Source of the DNA: an uncultured Flavobacteriaceae bacterium
Lineage (GTDB): Bacteria; Bacteroidota; Bacteroidia; Flavobacteriales; Flavobacteriaceae
Direction of reading: 5' to 3'
DNA: 64,000 nucleotides
Assembly: GCA_943787365.1 (NCBI GenBank)
Contig: CALSMD010000003.1
Coordinates: 62,001 to 126,000 of the forward strand
Positions 17,011-26,078 of this stretch are shown here, piece by piece. How positions within the stretch are numbered: the first letter of the stretch is position 1; each line of letters begins with the position of its first letter. Both the position numbers and the translations under genes were made by a program. The notes under the pieces were generated by a model that saw only the letters and a program-made list of their open reading frames with translations, did no database searches and was not told the DNA's origin.

Positions 17011-17451
17011 TTACTTTTTTAATATGGGACGATTCGACACCACATTTGAAAGAATAATTTGAGTTTTAGTTTCTCCGTATGTGATCAGTTGGTCAATCAG
17101 TTTTTCGAGGTGACGTTGGTTTTGAAGCACCACTTCCATCACAATATTTTCGTTTCCAGTAATGCGGTAACAGTTGATGACTTCGTCCAAAGTTTTCACT
17201 TTGTGTAAAAAGGGTTGAAGCCGCCCCATAAATGCACGGACAGTAATCAAGGCTCTGAAATCGTAACCCAACTCAAAATGGGAAACTTTGGCATAATAAC
17301 CATCTATAATACCGGCATCTTCCAGTTTTTTGATACGTTCTGTAACTGCGGGAGATGAAATCCCAACTTGGTTGGCAATCGCCGTATTGGAGACACGTGC
17401 ATTGCATTGCAGTTGTTCTAGAATTTTTGAATGTAAAGCGTCTAACTTCAT
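17011..17451 (-). CDS. Lrp/AsnC family transcriptional regulator
   Basis: 146 residues from the ATG at 17451 (MKLDALHSKILEQL). The AsnC-type helix-turn-helix lies at about 20-50 (VSNTAIANQVGISSPAVTERIKKLEDAGII), followed by the RAM ligand-binding domain with VINCYRITGNENIVMEVV. Members sense amino acids and form octamers. An in-frame extension to 17499 is hydrophobic and rejected. The target is unknown; the oppositely oriented gene at 17571 and its own promoter are candidates. Confidence 0.9.
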   Translation of the reverse strand: MKLDALHSKILEQLQCNARVSNTAIANQVGISSPAVTERIKKLEDAGIIDGYYAKVSHFELGYDFRALITVRAFMGRLQPFLHKVKTLDEVINCYRITGNENIVMEVVLQNQRHLEKLIDQLITYGETKTQIILSNVVSNRPILKK

Positions 17452-17542
17452 ATTTAAAGTATTTCTGATAAAAATATTAAAAATTAAATAAATAAACATA
17501 TATTACTTTAAATATTAAATATAGATTCATCTTTTTTTGCTC

Positions 17543-17550
17543 TAATTTTG
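17543..17550 (+). promoter_or_regulatory. -7 element of the 130-residue gene
   Basis: TAATTTTG at 17543-17550, 20 bases before the ATG at 17571, in the divergent intergenic region shared with the Lrp gene. Confidence 0.45.
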
Positions 17551-17570
17551 AGGTAATTATTATTCTAATC

Positions 17571-17963
17571 ATGGTGTTTCAAAGTTCCTCAGAATTGAAT
17601 ACAGCTTTTTATAAAAAAGCAGTGGAAATAGGATCTCTTTCTAAGGTAATCTCAGATTATTTGAGAGCCGATCTTTCAGTTTTGAAACCCAACGGACGCG
17701 AAGACACCAATATCTATTTTTCTGGCGATATCAGACGGCAATCAGATTCATTAGCCCCTGAGATTATTAAAGCCGCACAGGAACCGTTTTCAGAACAGAA
17801 ACACAAGCATGCCGAAACCTTAAAATGGCTCACCAACGGATTGTTTATCAACTGCCGTCGTTTGGAAAAATGCAATAGTGATGGGCGTGAGTTTATGTCC
17901 ATCCTCAATAGAGAATTAAAGAAATTCAAGAAACTTCAGAAAACTTGGATGCTGACTATTTAA
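17571..17963 (+). CDS. Hypothetical protein, 130 residues
   Basis: Soluble, mixed-charge protein without signal peptide or membrane segment. The C-terminal half (KWLTNGLFINCRRLEKCNSDGREFMSILNRELKKFKKLQ) is helical. I do not recognise a family. The divergent position opposite an Lrp regulator and a fitting promoter element suggest a real, possibly Lrp-controlled gene. Confidence 0.6.
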   Translation: MVFQSSSELNTAFYKKAVEIGSLSKVISDYLRADLSVLKPNGREDTNIYFSGDIRRQSDSLAPEIIKAAQEPFSEQKHKHAETLKWLTNGLFINCRRLEKCNSDGREFMSILNRELKKFKKLQKTWMLTI

Positions 17964-17975
17964 GAAAGTCTGTAC

Positions 17976-18794
17976 TTAATTTTTAGGCATTAAAGCTGCC
18001 ATTTCTAACTGTAGGGTTTGAGCTTTTTGAGCTGCTTGCGTTGCAAAGTCACGGTCCGAAGATGCATAAATAATCCCTCTAGAAGAGTTTACCAAAAGTC
18101 CGATTTTTGCATTCATTCCGTATTTACAGACCTCAGCCAGACTCCCGCCTTGCGCACCAACGCCAGGAACTAATAAAAAACTATTGGGAACTATCTTTCT
18201 GATTTCAGCAAAATAAGACGCTTTGGTAGCACCCACTACATACATTAAATTTTCAGAATTTTTCCAACTTTTCGAGGTTTCTAGCACCGATTGATAAAGC
18301 GGTTTTTCATCTGTTGTAAGCGTTTGAAAGTCAAAAGCACCGGCATTGGATGTTAAGGCCAGCATAATCGTATGCTTATCTTGAAATTCTAAAAAGGGCT
18401 CAATCGAATCTTTGCCCATATAAGGCGCAACCGTCACACTGTCAAATGCTAAATCTTCAAAAAAGGCCTTCGCATACATGCTACTGGTATTCCCAATATC
18501 GCCACGTTTGGCGTCGGCAATTGTAAAAATCTCAGGGTAATTCGTATTCAGATAGGTAATTGTTTTTTGAAGCGACTTCCAACCTTTTAAGCCATAGGCT
18601 TCATAAAACGCCGTATTCGGTTTATAAGCCACACACAACTGATGGGTAGCATCTATAATTGCTTTGTTAAACTCAAAAATAGGGTCTTCTAATTCTAATA
18701 AATGAGTTGGTATTTTAGACAAATCGACGTCCAACCCGATACAAAGAAAGGATTGCTTTTTTTTGATTTCAGAAACAAGTGTTTGAGTCGTCAT
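17976..18794 (-). CDS. pyrF: Orotidine 5'-phosphate decarboxylase (type 2)
   Basis: 272 residues from the ATG at 18794 (the frame also allows TTG at 18800). Active-site motif [10 protein letters not shown] (about residues 94-103) with the catalytic Lys-Asp pair, and [11 protein letters not shown] for phosphate binding. It makes UMP from OMP, the last step of pyrimidine synthesis. Length and motif are those of the type 2 family (about 270 residues). It follows prfA by 6 bases and is probably cotranscribed. Confidence 0.95.
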   Translation of the reverse strand: MTTQTLVSEIKKKQSFLCIGLDVDLSKIPTHLLELEDPIFEFNKAIIDATHQLCVAYKPNTAFYEAYGLKGWKSLQKTITYLNTNYPEIFTIADAKRGDIGNTSSMYAKAFFEDLAFDSVTVAPYMGKDSIEPFLEFQDKHTIMLALTSNAGAFDFQTLTTDEKPLYQSVLETSKSWKNSENLMYVVGATKASYFAEIRKIVPNSFLLVPGVGAQGGSLAEVCKYGMNAKIGLLVNSSRGIIYASSDRDFATQAAQKAQTLQLEMAALMPKN

Positions 18795-18800
18795 ATACAA

Positions 18801-19877
18801 TTAGATTGCGCCAGTATCTGCTTTGAGTTTTTCGGTGTTTTCTGCCATCATCAGTTCGCTGATGATTTTCTGGATATCCCCGTTAATAATGTTTGACAAA
18901 TCATACAATGTCAATCCAATACGGTGTTCAGTGACGCGTCCTTGCGGATAGTTATAGGTTCTAATTTTGGCACTTCGATCTCCTGAAGATACCATGCTCA
19001 TTCGTTTCTCAGAATCCGCGGCTTGTTTTTTAGCCAATTCCATTTCATACAAACGAGACCTTAATACTTTCAGTGCTTTTTCTAAATTTTTATGAGATGA
19101 TTTTTGATCTTGACAGCTTACAATCATTCCCGTTGGCTCGTGGTGTAATTTGATTGCTGAATAGGTGGTATTCACCGACTGACCTCCTGGGCCTGTGGAA
19201 GTGGTACGCTCAATTCTGACTTCTGTCATATCAAGTTGTACATCAAATTCTTCAGCTTCAGGCAACACAATCACCGAGGCTGCACTTGTATGTACACGTC
19301 CTTGGGTTTCTGTTTGTGGTACACGTTGTACACGGTGTACGCCAGCTTCAAATTTTAAGGTTCCGTATACATCTTCACCACTGACTTCAAAAATAACTTC
19401 TTTAAAACCTCCGGAGGTTCCGTGGTTAAAATCTACAATATCAACTTTCCAACCTTTGGATTCACAATATTTTGTGTACATCCGATGTAAATCTCCAGCA
19501 AAAATACTGGCTTCATCCCCTCCAGCTCCAGCACGGATTTCCATGACTACATTCTTAGCGTCATCGGGATCTTTTGGAATGAGAAGCACTCTCATTTCTT
19601 CTTCAAGGGCAGGAATTTGAGCCTTGGCTTCTTCCATTTGCATCTTGGCCATTTCAACCATTTCAGCATCACTCCCATCAGAAATAATTTCTTGAGCTTC
19701 TTCGACATTAGACATTAAACCCTCATAAATGAGCCCTTTGTCTACCATCTTTTTTAAATCTTTATATTCTTTATTTAGCTGCACATAGCGTTTCTGATCG
19801 GATATGATATCCGGCTGGATGATCAAATCATTTATTTCATCGAAACGTTGCTTAACTATTTGTATTTTTTCTAACAT
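18801..19877 (-). CDS. prfA: Peptide chain release factor 1
   Basis: 358 residues. The catalytic GGQ appears in [17 protein letters not shown] (about 226-242) and the length equals RF1. RF1 ends translation at UAA and UAG. The start ATG at 19877 follows a -7 element (TACTTTTG) by about 20 bases. Upstream of pyrF in a two-gene unit. Confidence 0.96.
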   Translation of the reverse strand: MLEKIQIVKQRFDEINDLIIQPDIISDQKRYVQLNKEYKDLKKMVDKGLIYEGLMSNVEEAQEIISDGSDAEMVEMAKMQMEEAKAQIPALEEEMRVLLIPKDPDDAKNVVMEIRAGAGGDEASIFAGDLHRMYTKYCESKGWKVDIVDFNHGTSGGFKEVIFEVSGEDVYGTLKFEAGVHRVQRVPQTETQGRVHTSAASVIVLPEAEEFDVQLDMTEVRIERTTSTGPGGQSVNTTYSAIKLHHEPTGMIVSCQDQKSSHKNLEKALKVLRSRLYEMELAKKQAADSEKRMSMVSSGDRSAKIRTYNYPQGRVTEHRIGLTLYDLSNIINGDIQKIISELMMAENTEKLKADTGAI

Positions 19878-19897
19878 CTACTTGGAGAATTATGTTG

Positions 19898-19905
19898 CAA
19901 AAGTA
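19898..19905 (-). promoter_or_regulatory. -7 element of prfA-pyrF
   Basis: TACTTTTG on the minus strand (complement of 19898-19905), about 20 bases upstream of the prfA ATG. Confidence 0.5.
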
Positions 19906-19942
19906 CTGTTTTTTATGGATTCAGAGTCGTTCAAAAGCCAAC

Positions 19943-21121
19943 CTAATATTCAAACGTCCCAAACGCACTTTGAATGGTCAGTTTTTTAGCGTCTGCTGCT
20001 TCAACGCGTCCTACAATTTGAGCGTCCACATTGTATGATTTTGAGATGGCTATAATCGCATCTGCAATATCGGGTTTCACATAGAGTTCCATGCGGTGGC
20101 CACAATTAAATACTTGATACATTTCTTTCCAATCGGTATTGGATTGTTCTTGTATCAGCTTAAACAGCGGTGGCACTGCAAACATATTGTCTTTAATGAT
20201 ATGTAAATTTTCTACAAAGTGAAGGATTTTAGTTTGAGCTCCGCCACTACAATGCACCATTCCATGAATTGAATCGGAAGTATAGCGCTCTAAAATCGTT
20301 TTGATAATGGGCGCATAAGTTCTTGTTGGCGACAATACTAACTTCCCTGCATCTATAGGAGAATCTTCAACGGCATCGGTTAATTTTACGTTTCCTGAAT
20401 AGATCAATTCTTTAGGAACGGCCGCATCAAAACTTTCGGGGTATTTGTCTGCTAAATAATGTCCAAATACGTCATGTCTTGCAGAAGTCAATCCATTACT
20501 TCCCATCCCACCATTATAGGATGTTTCATAGGTTGCTTGACCAAAAGAAGCCAGTCCAACAATCACATCGCCGGGCTGGATATTCGCATTGTCAATCACT
20601 TTGTTTCTGGGCATTCTGGCAGTAACTGTGGAATCCACAATAATGGTTCTTACCAAATCACCAACATCTGCCGTTTCGCCACCTGTCGCATGAATGGTCA
20701 CTCCAAATCCCTTAAGATCTTCGATGAGTTCTTCTGTTCCATTGATAATAGCGGAAAGCACCTCGCCCGGAATGACATTTTTATTACGTCCTATGGTGGA
20801 AGATAGCATGATATGATCGGTCGCACCTACACATAATAAATCATCAATATTCATGATGAGCGCATCTTGAGCAATTCCTTTCCAAACTGAAATATCGCCG
20901 GTTTCTTTCCAGTACATATAGGCCAAAGAACTTTTTGTCCCCGCACCGTCGGCGTGCATAATGAGGCAATACTCTTCATCGTTCGTTAAATGATCGGGCA
21001 CAATTTTACAAAAGGCTTGTGGGAACAATCCTTTGTCTATATTTTTTATCGCGTTATGTACATCTTCTTTGGATGCCGAAACACCTCGTTGTGCGTAGCG
21101 TTTACTAATCTCGTTCCCCAT
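19943..21121 (-). CDS. purM: Phosphoribosylformylglycinamidine cyclo-ligase (AIR synthetase)
   Basis: 392 residues from the ATG at 21121 (MGNEISKRYAQRGVSAS). The frame stays open to 21298, but that extension is low-complexity hydrophobic sequence and a promoter element (TACTTTTG, complement of 21139-21146) falls inside it. ATP-grasp-like PurM landmarks: LIMHADGAGTKSS, GGETADVGDLVRT and GMVHCSGGAQTK. The enzyme closes the imidazole ring in purine synthesis. It is longer than the 345 residues of E. coli PurM, as I recall for Bacteroidota. Confidence 0.92.
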   Translation of the reverse strand: MGNEISKRYAQRGVSASKEDVHNAIKNIDKGLFPQAFCKIVPDHLTNDEEYCLIMHADGAGTKSSLAYMYWKETGDISVWKGIAQDALIMNIDDLLCVGATDHIMLSSTIGRNKNVIPGEVLSAIINGTEELIEDLKGFGVTIHATGGETADVGDLVRTIIVDSTVTARMPRNKVIDNANIQPGDVIVGLASFGQATYETSYNGGMGSNGLTSARHDVFGHYLADKYPESFDAAVPKELIYSGNVKLTDAVEDSPIDAGKLVLSPTRTYAPIIKTILERYTSDSIHGMVHCSGGAQTKILHFVENLHIIKDNMFAVPPLFKLIQEQSNTDWKEMYQVFNCGHRMELYVKPDIADAIIAISKSYNVDAQIVGRVEAADAKKLTIQSAFGTFEY

Positions 21122-21491
21122 AAAAATTATTTGAAATACAAAAGTAAGAAAGTATTTAAGAAAAAGGCTAAAGAGAATAGAAAATAGAGTCAAGAGAATA
21201 GAATAGAGAGAAAAGAAAAAAGAGTCAAGAGCCATGATGTATGACGTCAATTTATGATGTAATAAAAAAAGATGTAAAACTTTTTTTCGGTACTTCAATA
21301 CAACAAAACTTCGACACTTTTCACTTCAACAAGCACTTTGACTAGACTATCTTCAGTAGGCTCATGAAAAACAGACAGACGACAACACGCACAACAAGGG
21401 GCTTAAGCCCCTTGTAACCCAATAGTGAGAGTTCTTAGCTTTCGTTTTAATTCTTAGTACTTTATACTTTGTACTCTGTACTCATTTTGTC
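21122..21491. other. 370-bp intergenic stretch with palindrome
   Basis: No gene seen. 21121-21150 holds the purM promoter. 21165-21230 is a run of purine-rich micro-repeats (AGAGAATAGA, AGAGTCAAGAG). A perfect 22-bp palindrome lies at 21394-21415 (ACAAGGGGCTT plus complement). 21452-21482 repeats GTACTnnnTACT units just before the glnN stop codon. The palindrome may be the glnN terminator or an operator; no T-run follows. Confidence 0.5.
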
Positions 21492-23678
21492 TTACTTCGT
21501 AAACAGCAATTCACGGTATTTAGCTAATGGCCATAATTCATCGTCGATTAGCAATTCTAATTTATCACAATGGTAACGAATGTCATCAAAAAGAGGCTTC
21601 ACTTGATTGCAATAAATTGATGCTTTTTTGGTCGTATCTTTAACAGTATTCGCTTTTTTACGTTCGTTGGTCATGGTGGTGACTCCTGAGTTAATCGCTT
21701 CGATGCGTTGGGATATATCTGCAATCAATACCAACTGTTCGCTGGCGTATTTCTTAAAGTCATCGCCAAAAATATCTTTCAACCCTTTGACATTATCTAT
21801 CAGAATATTTTGATATTTAACTGCTGTTGGAATCACATGGTTTCGGGCAATATCTCCCAAACTTCGCCCTTCAATTTGGATAATATGTACGTATTCTTCA
21901 ATTTCGATCTCGTAACGTGCTTCGATTTCCACCTTATTCATGACGTTTAAGCCTTCGTAAAGTGCAATGCTTTTAGGGGCAATTTTAATTTTAAGTGCCT
22001 CTGGCGTATTTTTATTATTACTCAACCCTCTTTTTTCGGCTTCTGCTTGCCAGTCATCACCATAGCCATTTCCTTCAAAAAGAATGTTTCGGGAGGTTTT
22101 GATGTATTCTCTTAAAACATTAAATATGGCTTCATCTTTTTTCAATCCTTTAGTTGCGATGAGCGCATCAGCCTCCGCTTTGAAATTAATTAATTGGCGT
22201 GCTACAATAGAATTTAAAACAGTCATCGGATTGGCACAATTGGCGGTGGAACCTACGGCACGAAATTCAAATTTATTACCTGTAAACGCAAACGACGAGG
22301 TACGGTTACGGTCGGTATTGTCTAACAAAATTTCAGGTATTTTCCCAACTACATTCAGTTTTAAATCTGTTTTTTCTTCAGGTGATAATTTTCCTTTGGT
22401 GACCCCTTCCAGTTCATGAAGTACTTTTGAAAGTTGTGCTCCTATAAATACAGACATAATTGCTGGCGGTGCTTCATTGCCTCCAAGACGGTGATCATTG
22501 CTAGCCGATGCAATCGATGCACGAAGCAATTCTTCATTATCGTGAACTGCTTTTATTGTATTTACAAAAAATGTAAGGAACTGCAAATTACTCATTGGGG
22601 TTTTTCCAGGGGCTAATAAATTGATACCTGTATCCGTGCTTAAACTCCAATTGTTATGTTTCCCAGATCCGTTCACACCTGCAAACGGCTTTTCATGAAA
22701 CAGGACTTTAAAATGATGGCGGTCGGCAACTTTTTGCATCACATCCATGACTAATGAGTTATGGTCTACTGCTAAGTTGGCCTCTTCATAAATGGGTGCC
22801 AACTCAAATTGGTTGGGGGCAACTTCATTGTGACGTGTTTTTACAGGGATTCCAAGCAGCATGGATTCTGTTTCTAGGTCGCGCATAAAATTTAAGGCAC
22901 GTCCTGGAATGGTTCCAAAATAATGGTCATCCAGTTGTTGGTCTTTGGCAGAACTATGTCCTAAAAGCGTACGCCCCGTCATTTCTATATCTGGACGCGA
23001 TGCGACTAAGGCTTTATCAATCAAAAAATATTCTTGTTCCCATCCTAAGGAGGCAGTTACTTTTTTGATGGTTTTATCAAAATAACGAGCCACATCGGTC
23101 GCTGCGTGATCGACAGCATTCAGTGCACGCAGTAAAGGAGTTTTATAATCTAAAGCTTCCCCCGTATAGGCTACAAAAACAGTCGGAATACAAAGTGTTG
23201 TGCCAAAAATAAAGGCTGGAGACGTCGGATCCCAGGCAGTATAGCCGCGAGCTTCAAACGTATTTCGAATGCCTCCATTTGGAAACGAAGAGGCATCTGG
23301 TTCTTGTTGAACGAGTTGATTTCCTTCAAAACGTTCGAGAGATTCGCCATTGCCTACAGTTTCAAAAAAGGCATCGTGTTTTTCGGCGGTAGCTCCTGTT
23401 AAAGGTTGAAACCAGTGTGTATAATGAGTCACTCCTTTGGCCATGGCCCAATCTTTCATAGAAGAGGCAATTTGATCGGCGATGGAACGGTTGATTTTAT
23501 CTCCTTTATCAATAGCCCGCATGAGGCTTTTAAAAGCTTCTTTAGTTAAAAATTGACGCATAGTTTTAAATCCAAAAACATTGGCTCCGAAAATTTCGGA
23601 TCGTTTGGCTTCTTCAGCAACTAGGGATGGGGGGCGGTCTAAAGATTGTTTGAGGGCATGAAATCTAAGTGTTGACAT
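21492..23678 (-). CDS. glnN: Glutamine synthetase type III
   Basis: 728 residues, the GSIII length, against about 470 for GSI. Landmarks: the SLGWEQEYFLID catalytic segment (about residue 215), the ATP/glutamate region GVNGSGKHNNWSLST, and RTSSFAFTGNKFEFRAVGS. It condenses ammonia with glutamate and is characteristic of Bacteroidota and cyanobacteria. It is transcribed divergently from a second, unrelated-type glutamine synthetase (GSII) across 252 bp, which suggests shared nitrogen control. Confidence 0.95.
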   Translation of the reverse strand: MSTLRFHALKQSLDRPPSLVAEEAKRSEIFGANVFGFKTMRQFLTKEAFKSLMRAIDKGDKINRSIADQIASSMKDWAMAKGVTHYTHWFQPLTGATAEKHDAFFETVGNGESLERFEGNQLVQQEPDASSFPNGGIRNTFEARGYTAWDPTSPAFIFGTTLCIPTVFVAYTGEALDYKTPLLRALNAVDHAATDVARYFDKTIKKVTASLGWEQEYFLIDKALVASRPDIEMTGRTLLGHSSAKDQQLDDHYFGTIPGRALNFMRDLETESMLLGIPVKTRHNEVAPNQFELAPIYEEANLAVDHNSLVMDVMQKVADRHHFKVLFHEKPFAGVNGSGKHNNWSLSTDTGINLLAPGKTPMSNLQFLTFFVNTIKAVHDNEELLRASIASASNDHRLGGNEAPPAIMSVFIGAQLSKVLHELEGVTKGKLSPEEKTDLKLNVVGKIPEILLDNTDRNRTSSFAFTGNKFEFRAVGSTANCANPMTVLNSIVARQLINFKAEADALIATKGLKKDEAIFNVLREYIKTSRNILFEGNGYGDDWQAEAEKRGLSNNKNTPEALKIKIAPKSIALYEGLNVMNKVEIEARYEIEIEEYVHIIQIEGRSLGDIARNHVIPTAVKYQNILIDNVKGLKDIFGDDFKKYASEQLVLIADISQRIEAINSGVTTMTNERKKANTVKDTTKKASIYCNQVKPLFDDIRYHCDKLELLIDDELWPLAKYRELLFTK

Positions 23679-23893
23679 AAGTAACTGGTTTTAAATGAAA
23701 ATCTTAGTACAAAAATAAAATATTAGCGGCAGAAATAAGCCTTAGACAAAATATTTATTAACAAATATAAAATTTACCTAGGCTTAAAATATGAAAAATA
23801 TAATGAAACCCTTAAAAATATAGGGTATTCAATAAAAACATATAAGTGTTAACAAAACATACCCTTAAAAAACAGAGTAACTATCATTATTTT

Positions 23894-23901
23894 TATATTT
23901 G
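23894..23901 (+). promoter_or_regulatory. -7 element of the GSII gene
   Basis: TATATTTG at 23894-23901, 29 bases before the ATG at 23931. The 252-bp divergent region has no other visible operator. Confidence 0.5.
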
Positions 23902-23930
23902 TTGTGATTATTTTAAACATTTAAAAAATT

Positions 23931-24953
23931 ATGGCAAAAATTAAATTAGAATATATTTGGTTAGATGGATATTATCCAACTCAGAATATGAGAAGTAAAA
24001 CCAAAGTTGAAGAACACGAAAATTTTCAAGGAACAATAGAAGAATTAGAGAATTGGTCTTTTGATGGTTCATCTACAAGACAAGCATCCGGTGGTGCTTC
24101 TGATTGTTTATTAAAACCAGTTGCAATCTATCCAGATCCTGCAAGAATTAATGGGTTTTTAGTAATGACCGAAGTTTTGAATGCTGATGGTACGCCTCAC
24201 GTTTCTAACGGTAGAGCTACGATTGAAGATGAAGACAATGATTTCTGGTTTGGTTTTGAGCAAGAGTATTTTATCATGGATACAAAAACGCAATTGCCAT
24301 TAGGTTTCCCAATTGGAGGCTATCCAGCACCACAAGGAATGTACTATTGTTCTGTTGGTGGATTGCATACACACGGAAGAAATTTAGTCGAAGAGCATGC
24401 TGATTTATGTATTGATGCTGGTTTAAATTTTGAAGGAATCAATCAAGAAGTGGCATCTGGACAATGGGAATTCCAATTGTTTGCTAAAGGAGCCAAACAA
24501 GCGGGCGATGAAATTTGGATTGCTCGTTATTTATTAGACCGTTTGACAGAAAAGTATGGTTACTATATTGATTACCATCCAAAGCCATTAGGAAAAGACA
24601 TGGACTGGAATGGTTCTGGCATGCATGCAAATTTCTCTAATACGATTTTAAGAACTTGTGGAGATAAAGAGGTATATGCTAAAATTTGTGAAGCATTTAG
24701 ACCTGTTGTAAAAGAACACATTGAAGTTTATGGTGAGTTTAACGACCAACGTTTAACTGGTTTACACGAAACAGCTGCAATCACCGATTTCTCTTGGGGA
24801 GTTTCAGATAGAGGCGCTTCGATTCGTATTCCAATTATTGCGGTAGAAAAAGGCTGGAAAGGCTGGTTGGAAGACCGTAGACCTGCTTCAAATGGAGATC
24901 CTTACAAAATTGCTGGACGTATCATTAAAACGGTAAAGTCTGCTAAGATTTAA
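23931..24953 (+). CDS. Glutamine synthetase type II (eukaryote-like)
   Basis: 340 residues, the short GSII form. Landmarks: beta-grasp opening with LEYIWLDGYYPTQN, ENWSFDGSST, FWFGFEQEYFIMD with the catalytic Glu residues, GSGMHANFS, and the C-terminal DRGASIRIP. GSII is the eukaryotic type and is also found in some bacteria, including flavobacteria. Two glutamine synthetases of different types back to back suggest division of labour by nitrogen state. A strong terminator follows. Confidence 0.93.
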   Translation: MAKIKLEYIWLDGYYPTQNMRSKTKVEEHENFQGTIEELENWSFDGSSTRQASGGASDCLLKPVAIYPDPARINGFLVMTEVLNADGTPHVSNGRATIEDEDNDFWFGFEQEYFIMDTKTQLPLGFPIGGYPAPQGMYYCSVGGLHTHGRNLVEEHADLCIDAGLNFEGINQEVASGQWEFQLFAKGAKQAGDEIWIARYLLDRLTEKYGYYIDYHPKPLGKDMDWNGSGMHANFSNTILRTCGDKEVYAKICEAFRPVVKEHIEVYGEFNDQRLTGLHETAAITDFSWGVSDRGASIRIPIIAVEKGWKGWLEDRRPASNGDPYKIAGRIIKTVKSAKI

Positions 24954-24977
24954 TCACTCCTTTTACTTAATACTTAC

Positions 24978-25010
24978 AAAACGCTTGCAAATTCTGCAAG
25001 CGTTTTTTTT
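24978..25010 (+). terminator. Intrinsic terminator of the GSII gene
   Basis: Stem AAAACGCTTGCA (24978-24989) and TGCAAGCGTTTT (24995-25006) with a 5-base loop, then a run of T. A related stem CGCTTGCA/TGCAAGCG is used again at 25896-25915. The remaining bases to 25195 show no gene. Confidence 0.9.
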
Positions 25011-25195
25011 TGATTCATTTTTTTACTATATTGATATCGTATTAAAAAACCAATTTAACTAACTGTCTTTCTTTCTGAATTATAGTTAATCAGAAGTCCT
25101 CATTTTTTAAGTTTCAACCTCGTTCTATGGCACTGCTATGGACTGTATTGAACTTTCAAAAACCTAAATGAGTACACAATTAAAATTTAGAAATT

Positions 25196-25552
25196 ATGAA
25201 GAAACGCGTCCGTTTGTACAATTTCCTTATTGACTCTGCACTGTTTTTTGTGGTTGTAATTATTTTTTCAATTCTATTAAAGGACTATGTAGAACAGGAA
25301 AACTTGAAATACATCATGATCCCATTGTACTACCTGTATTATTTTATTATGGAGTGGACTACTGGACAAACTGTTGGAAAAATGATTACGAAATCAAAAG
25401 TCGTAAACAATGATACCGATGAAAAACCTGGTTTTTCAAGAGTTCTTATAAGAACTCTATGCCGCTTAATACCCGTTGATTTCTTTACCTATTTATTTAT
25501 ACCCATGGGGATTCATGATCGAGTATCCAAAACAGAATTAAAACAATTTTAA
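25196..25552 (+). CDS. RDD family membrane protein
   Basis: 118 residues with three membrane helices. RDD signature: LYNFLIDSALFFVVV (Arg-Asp-type first helix), EWTTGQTVGKMITKSKVVN in the loop and RVLIRTLCRLIPVD before the last helix. Members are small integral membrane proteins, some linked to ion exchange; function here is unknown. Followed after 25 bases by a small lipoprotein gene; both lie between two similar terminators and probably form one unit. Confidence 0.8.
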   Translation: MKKRVRLYNFLIDSALFFVVVIIFSILLKDYVEQENLKYIMIPLYYLYYFIMEWTTGQTVGKMITKSKVVNNDTDEKPGFSRVLIRTLCRLIPVDFFTYLFIPMGIHDRVSKTELKQF

Positions 25553-25577
25553 CCATAACTATTAAATTACATTGAAA

Positions 25578-25805
25578 ATGAAAAAAATGAAAAATGTTGT
25601 TGCAATCGGATTCGTTGCACTTATGATGACAAGTTGCGCTACCGTTTTTGGCGGAAAAGTAACGGCACACCAAAAAACCAAGCCTGCTGCAGGTGAACAA
25701 CAAAGAGAAATTAGAGTTGGTGCATTAATTGCCGATCTTTTACTTTTCTGGCCAGGTACAATCGTTGATTTTGCAACGGGTGCGATCTACAGACCAAAAA
25801 ACTAA
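25578..25805 (+). CDS. Small lipoprotein, 75 residues
   Basis: Starts at the ATG at 25578 (a TTG two codons earlier is in frame). Lipobox LMMTSC (Cys about 19), then a Gly/Lys-rich linker and a conserved-looking hydrophobic tail VGALIADLLLFWPGTIVDFATGAIYRPK. The WPGTIVDFATGAIY pattern is one I associate with short flavobacterial lipoproteins of unknown function. Likely inner- or outer-membrane anchored. Confidence 0.65.
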   Translation: MKKMKNVVAIGFVALMMTSCATVFGGKVTAHQKTKPAAGEQQREIRVGALIADLLLFWPGTIVDFATGAIYRPKN

Positions 25806-25895
25806 ATTTACGAACTTGTCATAGACAAGTGGGCACAGATTTTCTTTTATAGAAATCTTTGTTCTCAAGTAAACTTTAACTAGATTTTTTAAAAG

Positions 25896-25923
25896 CGCTT
25901 GCAGAAATGCAAGCGTTTTTTTG
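25896..25923 (+). terminator. Intrinsic terminator after the lipoprotein gene
   Basis: CGCTTGCA (25896-25903), GAAA loop, TGCAAGCG (25908-25915), T-run to 25922. The end of the T-run supplies the TTTG -33 element of the next promoter (25920-25923), so termination and the next initiation are packed together. Confidence 0.88.
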
Positions 25924-25990
25924 TGACAATCATTATTTTTAGTACATTTATAGCAGACTTAGAACCCAAATCTGATTCTTCAAAACCGAT
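25920..25990 (+). promoter_or_regulatory. Promoter plus conserved leader element, copy 2
   Basis: TTTG (25920-25923), 19 bases, TACATTTA (25943-25950), then CTTAGAACCCAAATCTGATTCTTCA in two parts at 25958-25982. The first half matches copies 1 and 3; the downstream AACCGAAGTT block is not conserved here. It points to the sulfurtransferase gene whose ATG is at 26079. Confidence 0.55.
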
Positions 25991-26078
25991 ATAAGACTGT
26001 GTAAATCTCTTAACTATAAAAAGAGCTAGAACTCGGTTAGAAAAAAAATACCACATTTAATCCCAACTAAATCCCAAA

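Noticed and set aside
19195-19620. 141-residue frame opposite prfA
   Set aside because: It is antisense to an intact, highly conserved release factor gene, with Ser/Thr-rich composition typical of such shadows.
21122-21298. N-terminal extension of PurM
   Set aside because: Low-complexity hydrophobic sequence, includes the likely purM promoter, and the conserved start of PurM is at 21121.
24978-25915. The two similar CGCTTGCA hairpins as ends of a mobile element
   Set aside because: Both are followed by T-runs and lie just after stop codons, so they are terminators of neighbouring units.
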